From NCBI RefSeq assembly GCF_001905665.1, contig NZ_LIVX01000007.1:1-64000 (forward strand): a stretch of 64,000 nt of DNA, in the 5' to 3' direction. The position numbers were made by a program, and so were the translations under genes. The notes below the pieces were generated by a model. The model saw only the letters and a program-made list of their open reading frames with translations. It was not told the origin of the DNA and made no database searches. This document shows, piece after piece, positions 19,598 to 27,925 of this stretch; the stretch's first letter is position 1, and each line of letters begins with the position of its first letter. The stretch comes from Streptomyces sp. CB02261. Lineage in GTDB: Bacteria > Actinomycetota > Actinomycetes > Streptomycetales > Streptomycetaceae.

Positions 19598-20215
19598 ATG
19601 CGTTCACATGGACACGAGTACGGAAACGGACACGGAGCCGGTCGTGGGGGCTGCGGCCCCGGGCCCCGTGGCGACTTCGAGGGGCGGCGCGCCGCGTTCG
19701 GTCCGTTCGGGCCGGCCTTCGGCGGCGGGCCCTTCGGCGGAGGCCGGGGTCGCGGTGGCGGTGGCGGCCGGGGGCGGGCGCGGCGCGGTGACGTGCGCGC
19801 CTCGATCCTGGCGCTCCTGAAGGATCGCCCGATGCACGGCTACGAGATGATCCGCGAGATCGGCGAGCGCAGCGACGGGGCGTGGAAGCCCAGTCCCGGC
19901 TCCGTCTATCCGACCCTCCAGCTGCTGGAGGACGAGGGGCTGATCACCAGCGCGAGCGAGGGCGGCAAGAAGCTCTTCACGCTCACCGACGCCGGACGCT
20001 CCGAAGCGGAGGAAGGTCCGGAGGCCCCCTGGGAAGAGGTGGGGCGCGGGGTCGACTGGGAGGCGCTGAACGAGGTCCGGCAGGCCGGGTTCGGCCTGAT
20101 GGAGGCGTTCGGTCAGGTCTGGAAGACCGGCACCCCCGAGCAGCGGCAGAAGGCGGTCGGCGTGATCAACGAGGCCCGCAAGAAGCTGTACCTCATCCTG
20201 GCCGACGAGCACTGA
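19598..20215 (+). CDS. PadR family transcriptional regulator
   Basis: The 205-residue regulator has a 65-residue Gly/Arg/His-rich, probably disordered N-terminus. The PadR winged helix follows (VRASILALLKDRPMHGYEMI, then GSVYPTLQLLEDEGLI and GKKLFTLTDAGR), then the helical dimerisation tail (KKLYLILADEH). ATG19598 follows AAGGAG. The Gly-rich tail with His is typical of streptomycete PadR/YqjI-like proteins; metal sensing is possible but not shown. No divergent partner gene exists, so its targets other than itself are unknown. Confidence 0.88.
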   Translation: MRSHGHEYGNGHGAGRGGCGPGPRGDFEGRRAAFGPFGPAFGGGPFGGGRGRGGGGGRGRARRGDVRASILALLKDRPMHGYEMIREIGERSDGAWKPSPGSVYPTLQLLEDEGLITSASEGGKKLFTLTDAGRSEAEEGPEAPWEEVGRGVDWEALNEVRQAGFGLMEAFGQVWKTGTPEQRQKAVGVINEARKKLYLILADEH

Positions 20216-20239
20216 CCGGTGCCCGCGAGGGCCGGATGC

Positions 20240-20279
20240 GCCGAAGGGCCCCGTGGCGCGTGCCGCGGGGCCCTTCGGC
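20240..20279. terminator. bidirectional terminator between padR and SRPBCC genes
   Basis: A perfect 14-bp stem (GCCGAAGGGCCCCG at 20240-20253, CGGGGCCCTTCGGC at 20266-20279) lies between the convergent stops at 20215 and 20292. Confidence 0.85.
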
Positions 20280-20291
20280 GGCCTGTCCGTG

Positions 20292-20720
20292 TCAGGCAAC
20301 CAGGGCCGAAAGCCTCCGCAGGGATTCCGTCAGCGCCGTCGTCGCCGAGTCCCTGAGCTTGCCGGCCATCAGGGAGACGGCCGCGCCGGTGAACTCGCCG
20401 TCGATCCGCATCCGCGTCGCGTCCCCGTCCTCCGTCAGCGCGTAGCGCGTGGTCACGAGGACGCCCATCGGGCCCTTGCCCTTGATGGCGAAGGCGCGCT
20501 CGGCCTCCAGCTCCTCGACGGTCCAGAGCACCTCGGCGGGGAAGCCCATCAGCTTCATGTTCTCGGTGAAGGTGGCGCCCGTCTCCAGGGCGGTCGGACC
20601 GCCGTTCGGGAAGTCGGTGTGGGTGGCGTTCCACTCCCCGTACGAGGAGAAGTCCATGAGCCGCGCCCAGACCTTCCCGGTCGGCGCCTCGATCCGTGCC
20701 TCCGCGCTGACTTCGGCCAT
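20292..20720 (-). CDS. SRPBCC family protein
   Basis: This 142-residue START/Bet v1-like (polyketide-cyclase-like) protein has EARIEAPTGKVWARLMDFSS at the N-terminus, VEELEAERAFAIKGKGPMGV in the middle and a long C-terminal helix (MAGKLRDSATTALTESLRRL). The fold binds hydrophobic ligands; the ligand is unknown. ATG20720 is preferred over an in-frame start at 20738 because the family begins near AEVSAEARI. It is monocistronic. Confidence 0.85.
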   Translation of the reverse strand: MAEVSAEARIEAPTGKVWARLMDFSSYGEWNATHTDFPNGGPTALETGATFTENMKLMGFPAEVLWTVEELEAERAFAIKGKGPMGVLVTTRYALTEDGDATRMRIDGEFTGAAVSLMAGKLRDSATTALTESLRRLSALVA

Positions 20721-20790
20721 GAGAGACCACCCCTTCACGCGTGCCCACTGGTTCCGGTGTCGCGGAACGTAGCCGGGCGTCCGTGAACAT

Positions 20791-21006
20791 TCAATACTGA
20801 TGAACTGTCAGTTCTGCGGTCGTGGGGCCCGCGCCATCGCCGATCCACCAGATCTCGGCCACGTCGAAGCTGTCCGAGGCGCGCGGAGCCCCGTCCTCCT
20901 CGTGGCAGTGGAACGCCGCCCAGAACAGGTCGGCGGGCAGCGCCTCCCGGGGCGCGTACACCCGGTAGACGTACTGCCGCCCGTCTCGTGCGAGCAGCGC
21001 CACCAT
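20791..21006 (-). CDS. small hypothetical protein
   Basis: The 71-residue protein is not recognised. It begins MVALLARDGRQYVYRVYAPR and continues ADLFWAAFHCHEEDGAPR with aromatic and acidic residues, and the codon bias looks coding. The start at ATG21006 is a guess, since no clear ribosome-binding site is present; upstream in-frame sequence becomes Arg/Pro-rich and non-protein-like. It is upstream of and codirectional with the SRPBCC gene. Confidence 0.55.
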   Translation of the reverse strand: MVALLARDGRQYVYRVYAPREALPADLFWAAFHCHEEDGAPRASDSFDVAEIWWIGDGAGPTTAELTVHQY

Positions 21007-21211
21007 CCAGAACACGACCGGAGGACGTGGGCGGAGGGGCCCGTGGTTGCATCGGGGGCGCGGGGCAAGGCGACGCACGCCCTGGGGGAGCAACGTGCGC
21101 GATCTCATCCGTAAGGAGGAGGAACCGCGCGCGCGTACCCAACCCCGGTGGGATGTGGACATGCTTCTCCCCGGCGATGTCCCGGCCGCCCGGGACTGGT
21201 GAGGTGGGAGG

Positions 21212-21760
21212 GTGCACCGTCCCGTCCCGCTCTCCCAGCCGCTCCGGCAGCCCGTCGCCCCGCGTGCGGAGCTCGCGCCCCTCCTGACGCCGTCCCTCAT
21301 GACGGTGGTCACGGGTGCCCGTCGCAGAGCCCTCCGGGACGGCGACCGGCAGATCGACACCGCGCACCTGCTGCACGCCCTTCTGGAGTCCGACCCCGAG
21401 GCGGGTGCCGCATTCGAGGGCGACCACCAGCTCGCCCGTGTCCTCGGCTATCTCGTCCAGCGGTCCATCGGCTACGGCCTGCGCTGGCAGCGCTCGGTCG
21501 AGAACTCCGGCACGGGGCGCCTGCTGCCCGCCGTGCGCGGGGCCGAGCCGCCGGATCCCCGGGCGTCCGGCTGGTCGCCGGCGGCGTCGGCGGCTCTGGA
21601 GGAGGCCTTCCGGCGCGCGGCCGAGCGCGGCGAGGCGCAGGCCCGCGGCGTGGACCTCCTGGCCGTCATCGCCGCCGACCCCGGGAGCCGGGCCGCCGAG
21701 GTGCTGCGCCGGGCGGGGGTCGACACGGACGCGCTGGCCACACGGATCGGGGAGCGCTGA
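21212..21760 (+). CDS. stand-alone Clp N-terminal domain protein
   Basis: The 182-residue protein contains two Clp-N repeats: LTPSLMTVVTGARRRAL with IDTAHLLHALLE, then WSPAASAALEEAFRRAAERG with VDLLAVIAADPGS. It lacks any ATPase domain. In ClpA/B/C these repeats bind substrates and adaptors. A free copy could act as an adaptor, decoy or heat/stress sensor; that is inference. GTG21212 follows GGTGGGAGG. No clp genes are adjacent. Confidence 0.78.
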   Translation: MHRPVPLSQPLRQPVAPRAELAPLLTPSLMTVVTGARRRALRDGDRQIDTAHLLHALLESDPEAGAAFEGDHQLARVLGYLVQRSIGYGLRWQRSVENSGTGRLLPAVRGAEPPDPRASGWSPAASAALEEAFRRAAERGEAQARGVDLLAVIAADPGSRAAEVLRRAGVDTDALATRIGER

Positions 21761-21872
21761 CGGGTCGCCCCTGCGTCGTGGCGGAGGCGCGTGTTCCGCG
21801 TCGTCGCCGCGAGCCGTCTCAACAGGTGTGACGGGGGTTACGCGCCTGACCGCACCCTGTCATCATGGCCCG

Positions 21873-22988
21873 ATGCACGCGTCTCAGGGGAGAAGCGCCG
21901 GCCTGGGACTCGCCCTGGCCTCGGCCTTCGCATTCGGTGGTTCAGGAGTGGCGGCCAAGCCGCTGATCGAAGCGGGACTCGACCCGCTGCACGTGGTGTG
22001 GCTCCGGGTCGCCGGCGCCGCGCTCGTCATGCTTCCGGTGGCCTGGCGCCACCGCGACCTCCTGCGCCGGAAACCCGCGCTCCTCCTCGGCTTCGGCCTG
22101 CTCGCCGTCGCCGGAGTCCAGGCCTTCTACTTCGCCTCGATCTCCCGCATCCCCGTCGGCGTCGCCCTCCTCATCGAGTACCTCGCCCCGGCGCTCGTCC
22201 TCGGCTGGGTCCGCTTCGTCCAGCGCCGGCCCGTCACCCGCGCCGCCGCCCTCGGTGTCGTCCTCGCCGTCGGCGGCCTCGCCTGCGTCGTCCAGGTCTG
22301 GTCCGGACTCACCTTCGACCTCTTCGGTCTGCTCCTGGCGCTCGCCGCCGCCTGCTGCCAGGTCGGCTACTTCGTCCTCTCCGACCAGGGCGCCGACGAG
22401 GACGGACAGGCCGACCCGCTCGGCGTCATCGCGTACGGGCTGCTCATCGGCGCGCTCGTCCTCACCGTCGTCGCCCGCCCGTGGGGCATGGACTGGGCGC
22501 TGCTCGGCGGCAGCGCCGACATGGACGGCAGTGCGGTGCCCGCGTGGCTGCTGCTCGGCTGGATCGTGCTGATCGCCACCGTCCTCGCGTACGTCACCGG
22601 CGTCATCTCGGTGCGCCGGCTCTCCCCGCAGGTGGCGGGGGTCGTTGCCTGTCTGGAGGCCGTCATCGCCACCGTCCTCGCCTGGGTGCTGCTCGGCGAG
22701 CACCTCGACGCGCCGCAGATCATCGGCGGTGCGGTCGTGCTGATCGGCGCCTTCATCGCCCAGTCCTCGACGCCGAAGGCGGTCGCGGCCGGACCGGTGA
22801 CGGGTTCGGTGACGGGTGCGGTGGCGGATGCGATGGCGGGTTCGGTGGCCGGTTCGATGGCGGAGGTGGCTCCGGCGGGGACGGACTCAGCGGTGGCTTC
22901 GGCGGCGGAGGGCGAGGCCGGGGGCCGCGACCCGGGCCGTGATCCGGGCCGCGATACGGAGTTGTCCGCCGGACGGACGGCCCCGTAG
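21873..22988 (+). CDS. EamA/DMT family transporter (first)
   Basis: This 371-residue exporter has ten predicted membrane segments in two EamA repeats (GLALASAFAFGGSGVAAKPL; CCQVGYFVLSDQGADEDGQ begins the second half). The last 70 residues are a low-complexity tail with repeated GSVTG/GSVAG units and RDPGRDPGR, absent from normal family members. Likely substrates are amino acids or metabolites, unspecified. ATG21873 is set by the family N-terminus. It is the first of three EamA genes in 6 kb. Confidence 0.85.
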   Translation: MHASQGRSAGLGLALASAFAFGGSGVAAKPLIEAGLDPLHVVWLRVAGAALVMLPVAWRHRDLLRRKPALLLGFGLLAVAGVQAFYFASISRIPVGVALLIEYLAPALVLGWVRFVQRRPVTRAAALGVVLAVGGLACVVQVWSGLTFDLFGLLLALAAACCQVGYFVLSDQGADEDGQADPLGVIAYGLLIGALVLTVVARPWGMDWALLGGSADMDGSAVPAWLLLGWIVLIATVLAYVTGVISVRRLSPQVAGVVACLEAVIATVLAWVLLGEHLDAPQIIGGAVVLIGAFIAQSSTPKAVAAGPVTGSVTGAVADAMAGSVAGSMAEVAPAGTDSAVASAAEGEAGGRDPGRDPGRDTELSAGRTAP

Positions 22989-22991
22989 GGT
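22962..22991 (+). promoter_or_regulatory. promoter for leaderless upstream ORF and second EamA gene
   Basis: TTGTCC (22962-22967) and TAGGGT (22986-22991) are 18 nt apart; the -10 overlaps the stop codon of the preceding EamA gene. The predicted start site falls at the ATG at 22999, 7 nt after the box. Confidence 0.6.
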
Positions 22992-22998
22992 GCCGATC

Positions 22999-23034
22999 AT
23001 GCACGCGACCGTCCTTCCGCCTCCCGCCGTCTAG
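22999..23034 (+). CDS. 11-codon upstream ORF (leader peptide candidate)
   Basis: ATG22999 opens a short frame encoding MHATVLPPPAV, ending at TAG 23032-23034. It starts exactly where a leaderless transcript from the TTGTCC/TAGGGT promoter should begin. Three consecutive prolines near its end are a known cause of ribosome pausing. Between it and the EamA start at 23164, GCTCGG (about 23066) can pair with either of two downstream CCGAGC copies (about 23090 and 23121), as in attenuators. Function is inferred, not shown. Confidence 0.45.
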   Translation: MHATVLPPPAV

Positions 23035-23163
23035 GCGCGCGGCGACTCTCCTCGACGAAGACCGGGCTCGGCCGGGCGACTCCTTGCCCCCGAGCGGTTC
23101 GTCGCTGCCCGCGCGCGGAGCCGAGCGACCATCCTTCCCTCCTGTCTTCCACGGAGAAGTCAC

Positions 23164-24144
23164 GTGTCGAACTCTTCGGAATCCGCCCTGTCCGTCGGGC
23201 GGAGCCTGCTCTATCTGATCGTCGCCGGGATCGCCTGGGGCACCGCAGGCGCGGCCGCCTCGCTGATCTTCCGCATCAGCGACATGGGCCCGCTGGCCCT
23301 CTCCTTCTGGCGCTGCCTCGGCGGCCTCGCCCTGCTGCTCGGCGCGTTGGCCCTGCGGCCACGGCGCGAAGCCGCCCGCACGACCGGTGAACCGCGCGGC
23401 CGGCGCACGGCCCGCATCCTCGCCACGGGCATCGGCCTCACCGTCTTCCAGAGCGCCTACTTCGCCGCCGTCCAGGCCACCGGCCTCGCCGTCGGCACCG
23501 TCGTCACCCTGGGCGCCGGGCCCGTGCTCATCGCGCTCGGCGCCCGGCTCACCATGGGCGAACGCCTCGGCCGTGGCGGCGTCGCCGCCGTCACCGGCGC
23601 CCTCGCCGGGCTCGTCGTCCTCGTCCTGGGGGGAGGGGCCACGGAGGTACGGCCGCTCGGTGTCGTCCTCGCGGTCGTCTCGGCGGCCGGATACGCGGCG
23701 ATCACCCTGCTCACCCGGTGGATCGGCCGGGGCGGCGGCCGGACGGACGCCCTCGCCACCACCACCTGGGCGTTCGCGATCGGGGCGGTCGGGCTGCTGC
23801 CCGCCGCGCTCGCGGAGGGGCTCGTACCGCACACCGACGCGCCCGTCAGCGTCCTGCTCCTCCTCGTGTACGTGGCGGCCGTGCCGACGGCGCTCGCCTA
23901 CGCGCTGTACTTCGCGGGAGCGGCGGTCGTCCGGGCCGCCACGGTCTCCGTGATCATGCTCCTGGAGCCGGTGAGCGCGGCCGTCATCGCCGTGTCACTG
24001 CTCGGGGAGCGGCTCACCGTCGCCGTCGTGTTCGGCACGCTGCTGCTGCTCGCCGCCGTCACGGGGCTCGCCTGCGCCGAGGCACGGACGGCGGCGGCCG
24101 AACGCCGGCGGGAGGCGGTGGCGGTGCGGGCCGGGGCCGTGTAG
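23164..24144 (+). CDS. EamA/DMT family transporter (second)
   Basis: This 326-residue ten-helix EamA exporter has the start LLYLIVAGIAWGTAGAAASL and the second-repeat LLEPVSAAVIAVSLLGERLT typical of drug/metabolite transporters. GTG23164 follows GGAGAAG at short spacing. A structured leader of 165 nt with an 11-codon upstream ORF precedes it, which suggests regulated translation or attenuation in response to a metabolite or ribosome stalling. Confidence 0.88.
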   Translation: MSNSSESALSVGRSLLYLIVAGIAWGTAGAAASLIFRISDMGPLALSFWRCLGGLALLLGALALRPRREAARTTGEPRGRRTARILATGIGLTVFQSAYFAAVQATGLAVGTVVTLGAGPVLIALGARLTMGERLGRGGVAAVTGALAGLVVLVLGGGATEVRPLGVVLAVVSAAGYAAITLLTRWIGRGGGRTDALATTTWAFAIGAVGLLPAALAEGLVPHTDAPVSVLLLLVYVAAVPTALAYALYFAGAAVVRAATVSVIMLLEPVSAAVIAVSLLGERLTVAVVFGTLLLLAAVTGLACAEARTAAAERRREAVAVRAGAV

Positions 24145-24270
24145 ACGGCGGGCGGCCCGATGGGTCCCGGCGGCCGGTGGCCCGGCGGGTGCCGGTGGCG
24201 GGGGCCTGATGGGTTCTCGGCGGCCGGGGCGGTTCGTGCCGCCTCCGGCCGTCCCGTCGTACGTGTCGTG

Positions 24271-24942
24271 TCAGAGCGCGGCCAGGTAGTCCGGCAGGCC
24301 GACGGCCGGGTCCAGGTCGTCGGCCGGGACCGGCGGGCCGTAGCCGCCGCGGACCGGGACCACCCCGGACCAGTGGGGGAGGGCGAGGTCCTCGGGAGCG
24401 TCGTTGGGGCCGCCGGTGCGGACCTTCGCCGAGACCTCGTCCAGGTCGAGCCGGAGTACGGCCGTGGCGGCGAGCTCCTTGGTGTTCGCGGGGCGCGAGT
24501 CGGCGGAGCGGCCGGGGACGACCTGGTCGACGAGGGCGTCGAGCGCCGTCCGGAGTTCCTCGGGGTCGGTGACCTGGTGAGCGGTGCCGTGGACCACGAC
24601 CGAGCGGTAGTTGAGGGAGTGGTGGAAGGCGGAGCGGGCGAGCACGAGGCCGTCGACGTGGGTCACGGTCAGACAGACGGGCAGTCCGGGGGCCGCCACG
24701 CCGTCGCCGGCGGCGCGCAAGGGCCGCGAGCCGGTGGAGCCGTGCACGTAGAGGCGGTCGCCGACGCGGCCGAAGAGCGTCGGGAGGACGACCGGCGCGC
24801 CGTCGCGGACGAAGCCGAGGTGGCAGACGTACGCCTCGTCGAGTATCGAGTGGACCAGCGCCTTGTCGTACGAGGCGCGCTCGCGGGAGCGCGTGGGCAC
24901 GGTCCGGTCGGTCGGCGTGTACGTGTCGGCGGTGGTGCTCAT
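24271..24942 (-). CDS. pyridoxamine 5'-phosphate oxidase family (FMN-binding) protein
   Basis: This 223-residue PNPOx-like split-barrel protein has ILDEAYVCHLGFVRDGAPVV at the N-terminal strand and RLYVHGSTGSRPLR for the FMN phosphate site. The family includes flavin reductases, haem oxygenases and PNP oxidases. ATG24942 has TGGAG 8 nt upstream. It is divergent from a PLP-domain MocR regulator through a 36-nt gap, so the pair is probably co-controlled and may relate to vitamin B6 or an amino compound. Confidence 0.82.
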   Translation of the reverse strand: MSTTADTYTPTDRTVPTRSRERASYDKALVHSILDEAYVCHLGFVRDGAPVVLPTLFGRVGDRLYVHGSTGSRPLRAAGDGVAAPGLPVCLTVTHVDGLVLARSAFHHSLNYRSVVVHGTAHQVTDPEELRTALDALVDQVVPGRSADSRPANTKELAATAVLRLDLDEVSAKVRTGGPNDAPEDLALPHWSGVVPVRGGYGPPVPADDLDPAVGLPDYLAAL

Positions 24943-24955
24943 TGCGTGACTCCAT

Positions 24956-24967
24956 TGCACTAGTGCA
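24956..24967. promoter_or_regulatory. MocR operator palindrome in divergent promoter
   Basis: TGCACTAGTGCA is a perfect 12-bp palindrome in the 36-nt gap between the divergent genes. TTGCGT (24942-24947) and CATACT (24966-24971) with 18-nt spacing form the rightward promoter, whose start site would coincide with GTG24979. Confidence 0.6.
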
Positions 24968-24978
24968 TACTGGTTTTT

Positions 24979-26313
24979 GTGCTAGGAGAGTATCGGATCG
25001 AAGGTCGTCGCGCATCGGACATCGCCGCCAGCGTGGAGAGAGGGGTCGGCGCGGGAGCCCTGCAGCCCGGCCAACTTCTGCCGCCGATGCGGGAGTTGGC
25101 TGCCACGCTCGGGGTGAACCCGAACACCGTCGCCGCCGCCTACCGCACCCTGCGGGAGCGCGGGGTCATCGAGACCGACGGGCGGCGCGGCAGTCGGGTG
25201 CGCCCGCGCCCCGCCACCACCGCGCGCGGCTCGATCCGGGTCGAGGCCCCCGAGGGGGTCCGCGACGTGAGCGACGGCAGCCCCGACCCGGCCCTGCTGC
25301 CGCCCCTCGGGGAGGCCTTCGCGGAGGTCGCGCGGCGGTACGCCGAACGGCCCGGAATGTACGGAGAGGCGCCCGTCGACGCCGAGTTCGGGCGGCTCGC
25401 GCGCGCCGCGTTCGACGCGGACGGGGTGCCGGACGGGCCCGTCGGCGTCGCCTCGGGCTCCCTCGACGCGATCGAGCGGGTGCTCGCCGTCCACCTCCGG
25501 CCGGGCGACGCCGTCGCCGTCGAGGATCCGGGCTGGGGGAGCCTCCTCGACCTGGTGCCCGCGCTCGGACTGCGCCCCGTGCCGATGGCGGTCGACGACG
25601 AGGGGCCGCTGCCGGAGGAGGTCGAGCGCGCGATCCGGCACGACGGGGCGCGTGCGGTGATCGTGACCGACCGGGCGCAGAACCCCACCGGCGCGTGCGT
25701 CACCGAGGGGCGGGCGCGGGAGCTGCGGCGGGTCCTCGCCGGACACCCGGGCGTCCTCCTCGTCGAGGACGACCACGGGCACGGCATCGTCGCGCAGTCG
25801 CTCCACCCCCTCGCCGGTGGCGCCGGGCCCTGGGTGCTGGTCCGTTCCGTCGCCAAGGCGTACGGGCCCGACCTGCGGATCGCCGCCTTCACCGGTGACG
25901 CCGAGACCGTCGACCGGGTGCTGGGGCGGCAGCGGCTCGGCCCCGGCTGGGTCAGTCGCCTGCTCCAGGGGACGGTCGCGTACCTCTGGGCCACGGAGGC
26001 GGTCGACCCCGCCGTCGTGGCGCGCTCGTACGGGAAGCGGCGTGACGGACTCGTCCGGGCGCTGGCCCGGCGGGGCGTGGAGGCCCATGGGCGCGGCGGC
26101 ATGAACGTGTGGATCCCGGTCGCCGACGAGACGGGCGCGGTGGCGCGGCTCCTCGCGGCGGGCTGGGCGGTGGCGCCGGGCGCCCGCTTCCGCATGGACG
26201 CGGGGCCGGCGGTCCGGGTGACCGTCTCCGGGCTCGCCGTGACGGAGGTGGGGGAGCTGGCGGCGGTGGTGGCGGGGGCGGTGGGGCCGGTGGTGGCGCG
26301 GAGTTACGGGTGA
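24979..26313 (+). CDS. MocR/PdxR-type GntR regulator with aminotransferase domain
   Basis: The 444-residue fusion has residues 1-75 as a GntR winged helix (QPGQLLPPMRELAATLGVNP, NTVAAAYRTLRERGVIETDG) and about 100-440 as a fold-type I aminotransferase domain with DRAQNPTGACVTE and the PLP lysine in RSVAKAYGPDLR. MocR proteins sense PLP or amino compounds. The GTG start appears leaderless. A perfect palindrome in the shared promoter is the probable binding site, predicting control of itself and the divergent PNPOx-like gene. Confidence 0.9.
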   Translation: MLGEYRIEGRRASDIAASVERGVGAGALQPGQLLPPMRELAATLGVNPNTVAAAYRTLRERGVIETDGRRGSRVRPRPATTARGSIRVEAPEGVRDVSDGSPDPALLPPLGEAFAEVARRYAERPGMYGEAPVDAEFGRLARAAFDADGVPDGPVGVASGSLDAIERVLAVHLRPGDAVAVEDPGWGSLLDLVPALGLRPVPMAVDDEGPLPEEVERAIRHDGARAVIVTDRAQNPTGACVTEGRARELRRVLAGHPGVLLVEDDHGHGIVAQSLHPLAGGAGPWVLVRSVAKAYGPDLRIAAFTGDAETVDRVLGRQRLGPGWVSRLLQGTVAYLWATEAVDPAVVARSYGKRRDGLVRALARRGVEAHGRGGMNVWIPVADETGAVARLLAAGWAVAPGARFRMDAGPAVRVTVSGLAVTEVGELAAVVAGAVGPVVARSYG

Positions 26314-26416
26314 GCGGAGCCGGGCCTGTGCGGGTGCCCTTGCCGCGTTGGGCCCGTGCCGCGTGACGGTGGGCGTCCCAGGCGGGCGCCGCCCGTGCCC
26401 GTACCGTGCCCCCCGT

Positions 26417-26788
26417 ATGACGACCGAGATCGAGATCACCGCCGACCTGGTCCATGACCTGGTGCTGGAGCGGCACCCGGACCTCGCGGGGCCGGCCATC
26501 CGGGAGGTGGCGGGCGGGTGGGACGATCAGATGTGGCGCCTCGGAGACGAGTTGGCCGTGCGCATGCCGCGCACGGAACAGGCTCCGGACCTCCAGCGCG
26601 AGGAGCGCCGGTGGCTGCCCGTCCTGGCCCCGCGCCTGCCGCTCCCGGTCCCGCATCCCGTACGGGCCGGTGAACCGTCCGCGCGCTTCCCGAAGCCTTG
26701 GACCATCATGACGTGGGTTCCGGGCGAGCCACTGGACCTCACCTCGATCAGCCGTGGCGACCACGCGGCCGTCGCCCTGGCGGGCTTC
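26417..26788 (+). pseudogene. truncated aminoglycoside phosphotransferase (N-terminal remnant)
   Basis: The frame from ATG26417 reads MTTEIEITADLVHDLVLERH, then GGWDDQMWRLGDELAVRMPR and WTIMTWVPGEPLDL, a clear APH-family N-lobe. Similarity to the family appears to end near codon 124 (ALAGF). The C-lobe with the catalytic HGDLHPGN-type loop and DFG-like motif is missing. Beyond it the frame runs through the antisense of the EamA gene stop. This looks like a deletion remnant, not a functional kinase. Confidence 0.7.
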
Positions 26789-26832
26789 CCCAGGGCGATC
26801 ATGTCCTGGCAGGCGCCGGGTCCTGAGCGGGG

Positions 26833-27852
26833 TCAGCTGCGGGTCGCGGGTTGCCGTGCGGCAGGGGCGGCAGGGGCGGCAGGTGCGGCAGGTGCGGCCG
26901 GGGTCAGGGGCTGTGGTGGGGGTGTGCGGCGGTGGGTGGGGCGGCGGGTCTGGGTGAGGGCCGCGCCTGCCAGGACGACGACGGCGCCGACCGGGGTGTT
27001 CCAGCTCAGGTACTCGTCCAGGAGGGCCACGCCCGCCGCCGTCGCGATGACCGGGATGAAGTACGTGACCATGGCGGCCGTCGTCGGGCCGATCTCCGCG
27101 ACCAGGCCGTACTGGAGCAGCATCGCGTACCCCGTGCCGAGCGCGCCGAGGGCGATCACGGCGAGCAGCGGCACCACTTCCACCGACTCCGGCATCGAGG
27201 TGAACAGCGGGGTGACCACCGCGAGTTGCAGGGTGGCGAGTCCCACCTGGGAGCCGGCGAGGGAGAGGTTCGTGGCGCCGGTGCCGGTCAGTGTCCTGCG
27301 GACGTAGATCCAGCCGACCGCGTAGCTGAAGGACGCCAGCAGGGCCAGCGAGGTGCCCGTCACGTCGAGGCCGGAGAAGCCCTGCCACGCGCCGAGGACC
27401 GTGAGCACCCCCACGAATCCGATGCCCAGACCGGCGGCGCGGACCCGGGTCGGGCGGTCCTCCGAGAGCGCGACGAGGGAGAGCAGCATGCCCCACAGGG
27501 GGGTCGTCGCATTGCAGATGCCGGCCAGGGTCGACGGGATCGTCAGCTCCGCGTACGAGAAGAGGGAGAACGGCAGCGCGTTGAGGAGGAAGGCCGCCAC
27601 CGTCAGATGCCCCCAGACGCGGGCGCCGCGCGGCAGCCGGTCGCGCTTCACCACCAGGGCGACGGCGAGCACCGCCGTACCGAACAGGAGCCGGCCGAAG
27701 GTCACCTGGAAGGGCGCGAAGCCCTCCGTTCCGACCTTGATGAAGAGGAAGCTGAAGCCCCAGATCAGGGCCAGCACGCCGAAGCGGACGCGCCAGTCGA
27801 GGAGGCGAGAGGGGAGGGCGGGGGGCGAGGAGGACGGGGCTGCGGGGCTCAT
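26833..27852 (-). CDS. EamA/DMT family transporter (third), LysR-linked
   Basis: The 339-residue exporter has ten membrane segments (FGVLALIWGFSFLFIKVG start; IGPTTAAMVTYFIPVIATAA in the second repeat). The C-terminal tail is an Ala-Ala-Pro repeat coming from a 9-bp tandem repeat (five units of GCGGCAGGG-like sequence at 26858-26902), which can vary in length by slippage. It is divergent from a LysR gene, the classic arrangement for an inducible exporter. Substrate unknown. Confidence 0.88.
   Translation of the reverse strand: MSPAAPSSSPPALPSRLLDWRVRFGVLALIWGFSFLFIKVGTEGFAPFQVTFGRLLFGTAVLAVALVVKRDRLPRGARVWGHLTVAAFLLNALPFSLFSYAELTIPSTLAGICNATTPLWGMLLSLVALSEDRPTRVRAAGLGIGFVGVLTVLGAWQGFSGLDVTGTSLALLASFSYAVGWIYVRRTLTGTGATNLSLAGSQVGLATLQLAVVTPLFTSMPESVEVVPLLAVIALGALGTGYAMLLQYGLVAEIGPTTAAMVTYFIPVIATAAGVALLDEYLSWNTPVGAVVVLAGAALTQTRRPTHRRTPPPQPLTPAAPAAPAAPAAPAARQPATRS
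26858..26902. repeat. 9-bp tandem repeat, five units
   Basis: Five contiguous copies of GCGGCAGG[G/T] (last unit GCGGCCGGG) encode the Ala-Ala-Pro tail of the EamA protein on the minus strand. They are coding microrepeats, not a CRISPR or attachment site. Confidence 0.8.
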
Positions 27853-27874
27853 GCACTCAGGGTGACGGGCGCGA

Positions 27875-27918
27875 TCTCGTAGAACAAGCGAGAATTACTC
27901 GACCCCTTCCCTTAGGAT
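27875..27918 (+). promoter_or_regulatory. LysR binding site and leaderless lysR promoter
   Basis: TCTCG-N9-CGAGA (27875-27893) fits a LysR inverted repeat between the divergent genes. TAGGAT (27913-27918) ends 7 nt before ATG27926, so the lysR transcript is probably leaderless. Confidence 0.5.
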
Positions 27919-27925
27919 TGCTTAC

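Noticed and set aside
26858..26902. Short direct repeats that could suggest a CRISPR or minisatellite element
   Set aside because: Units are 9 bp, contiguous and in frame, coding for Ala-Ala-Pro; no spacers.
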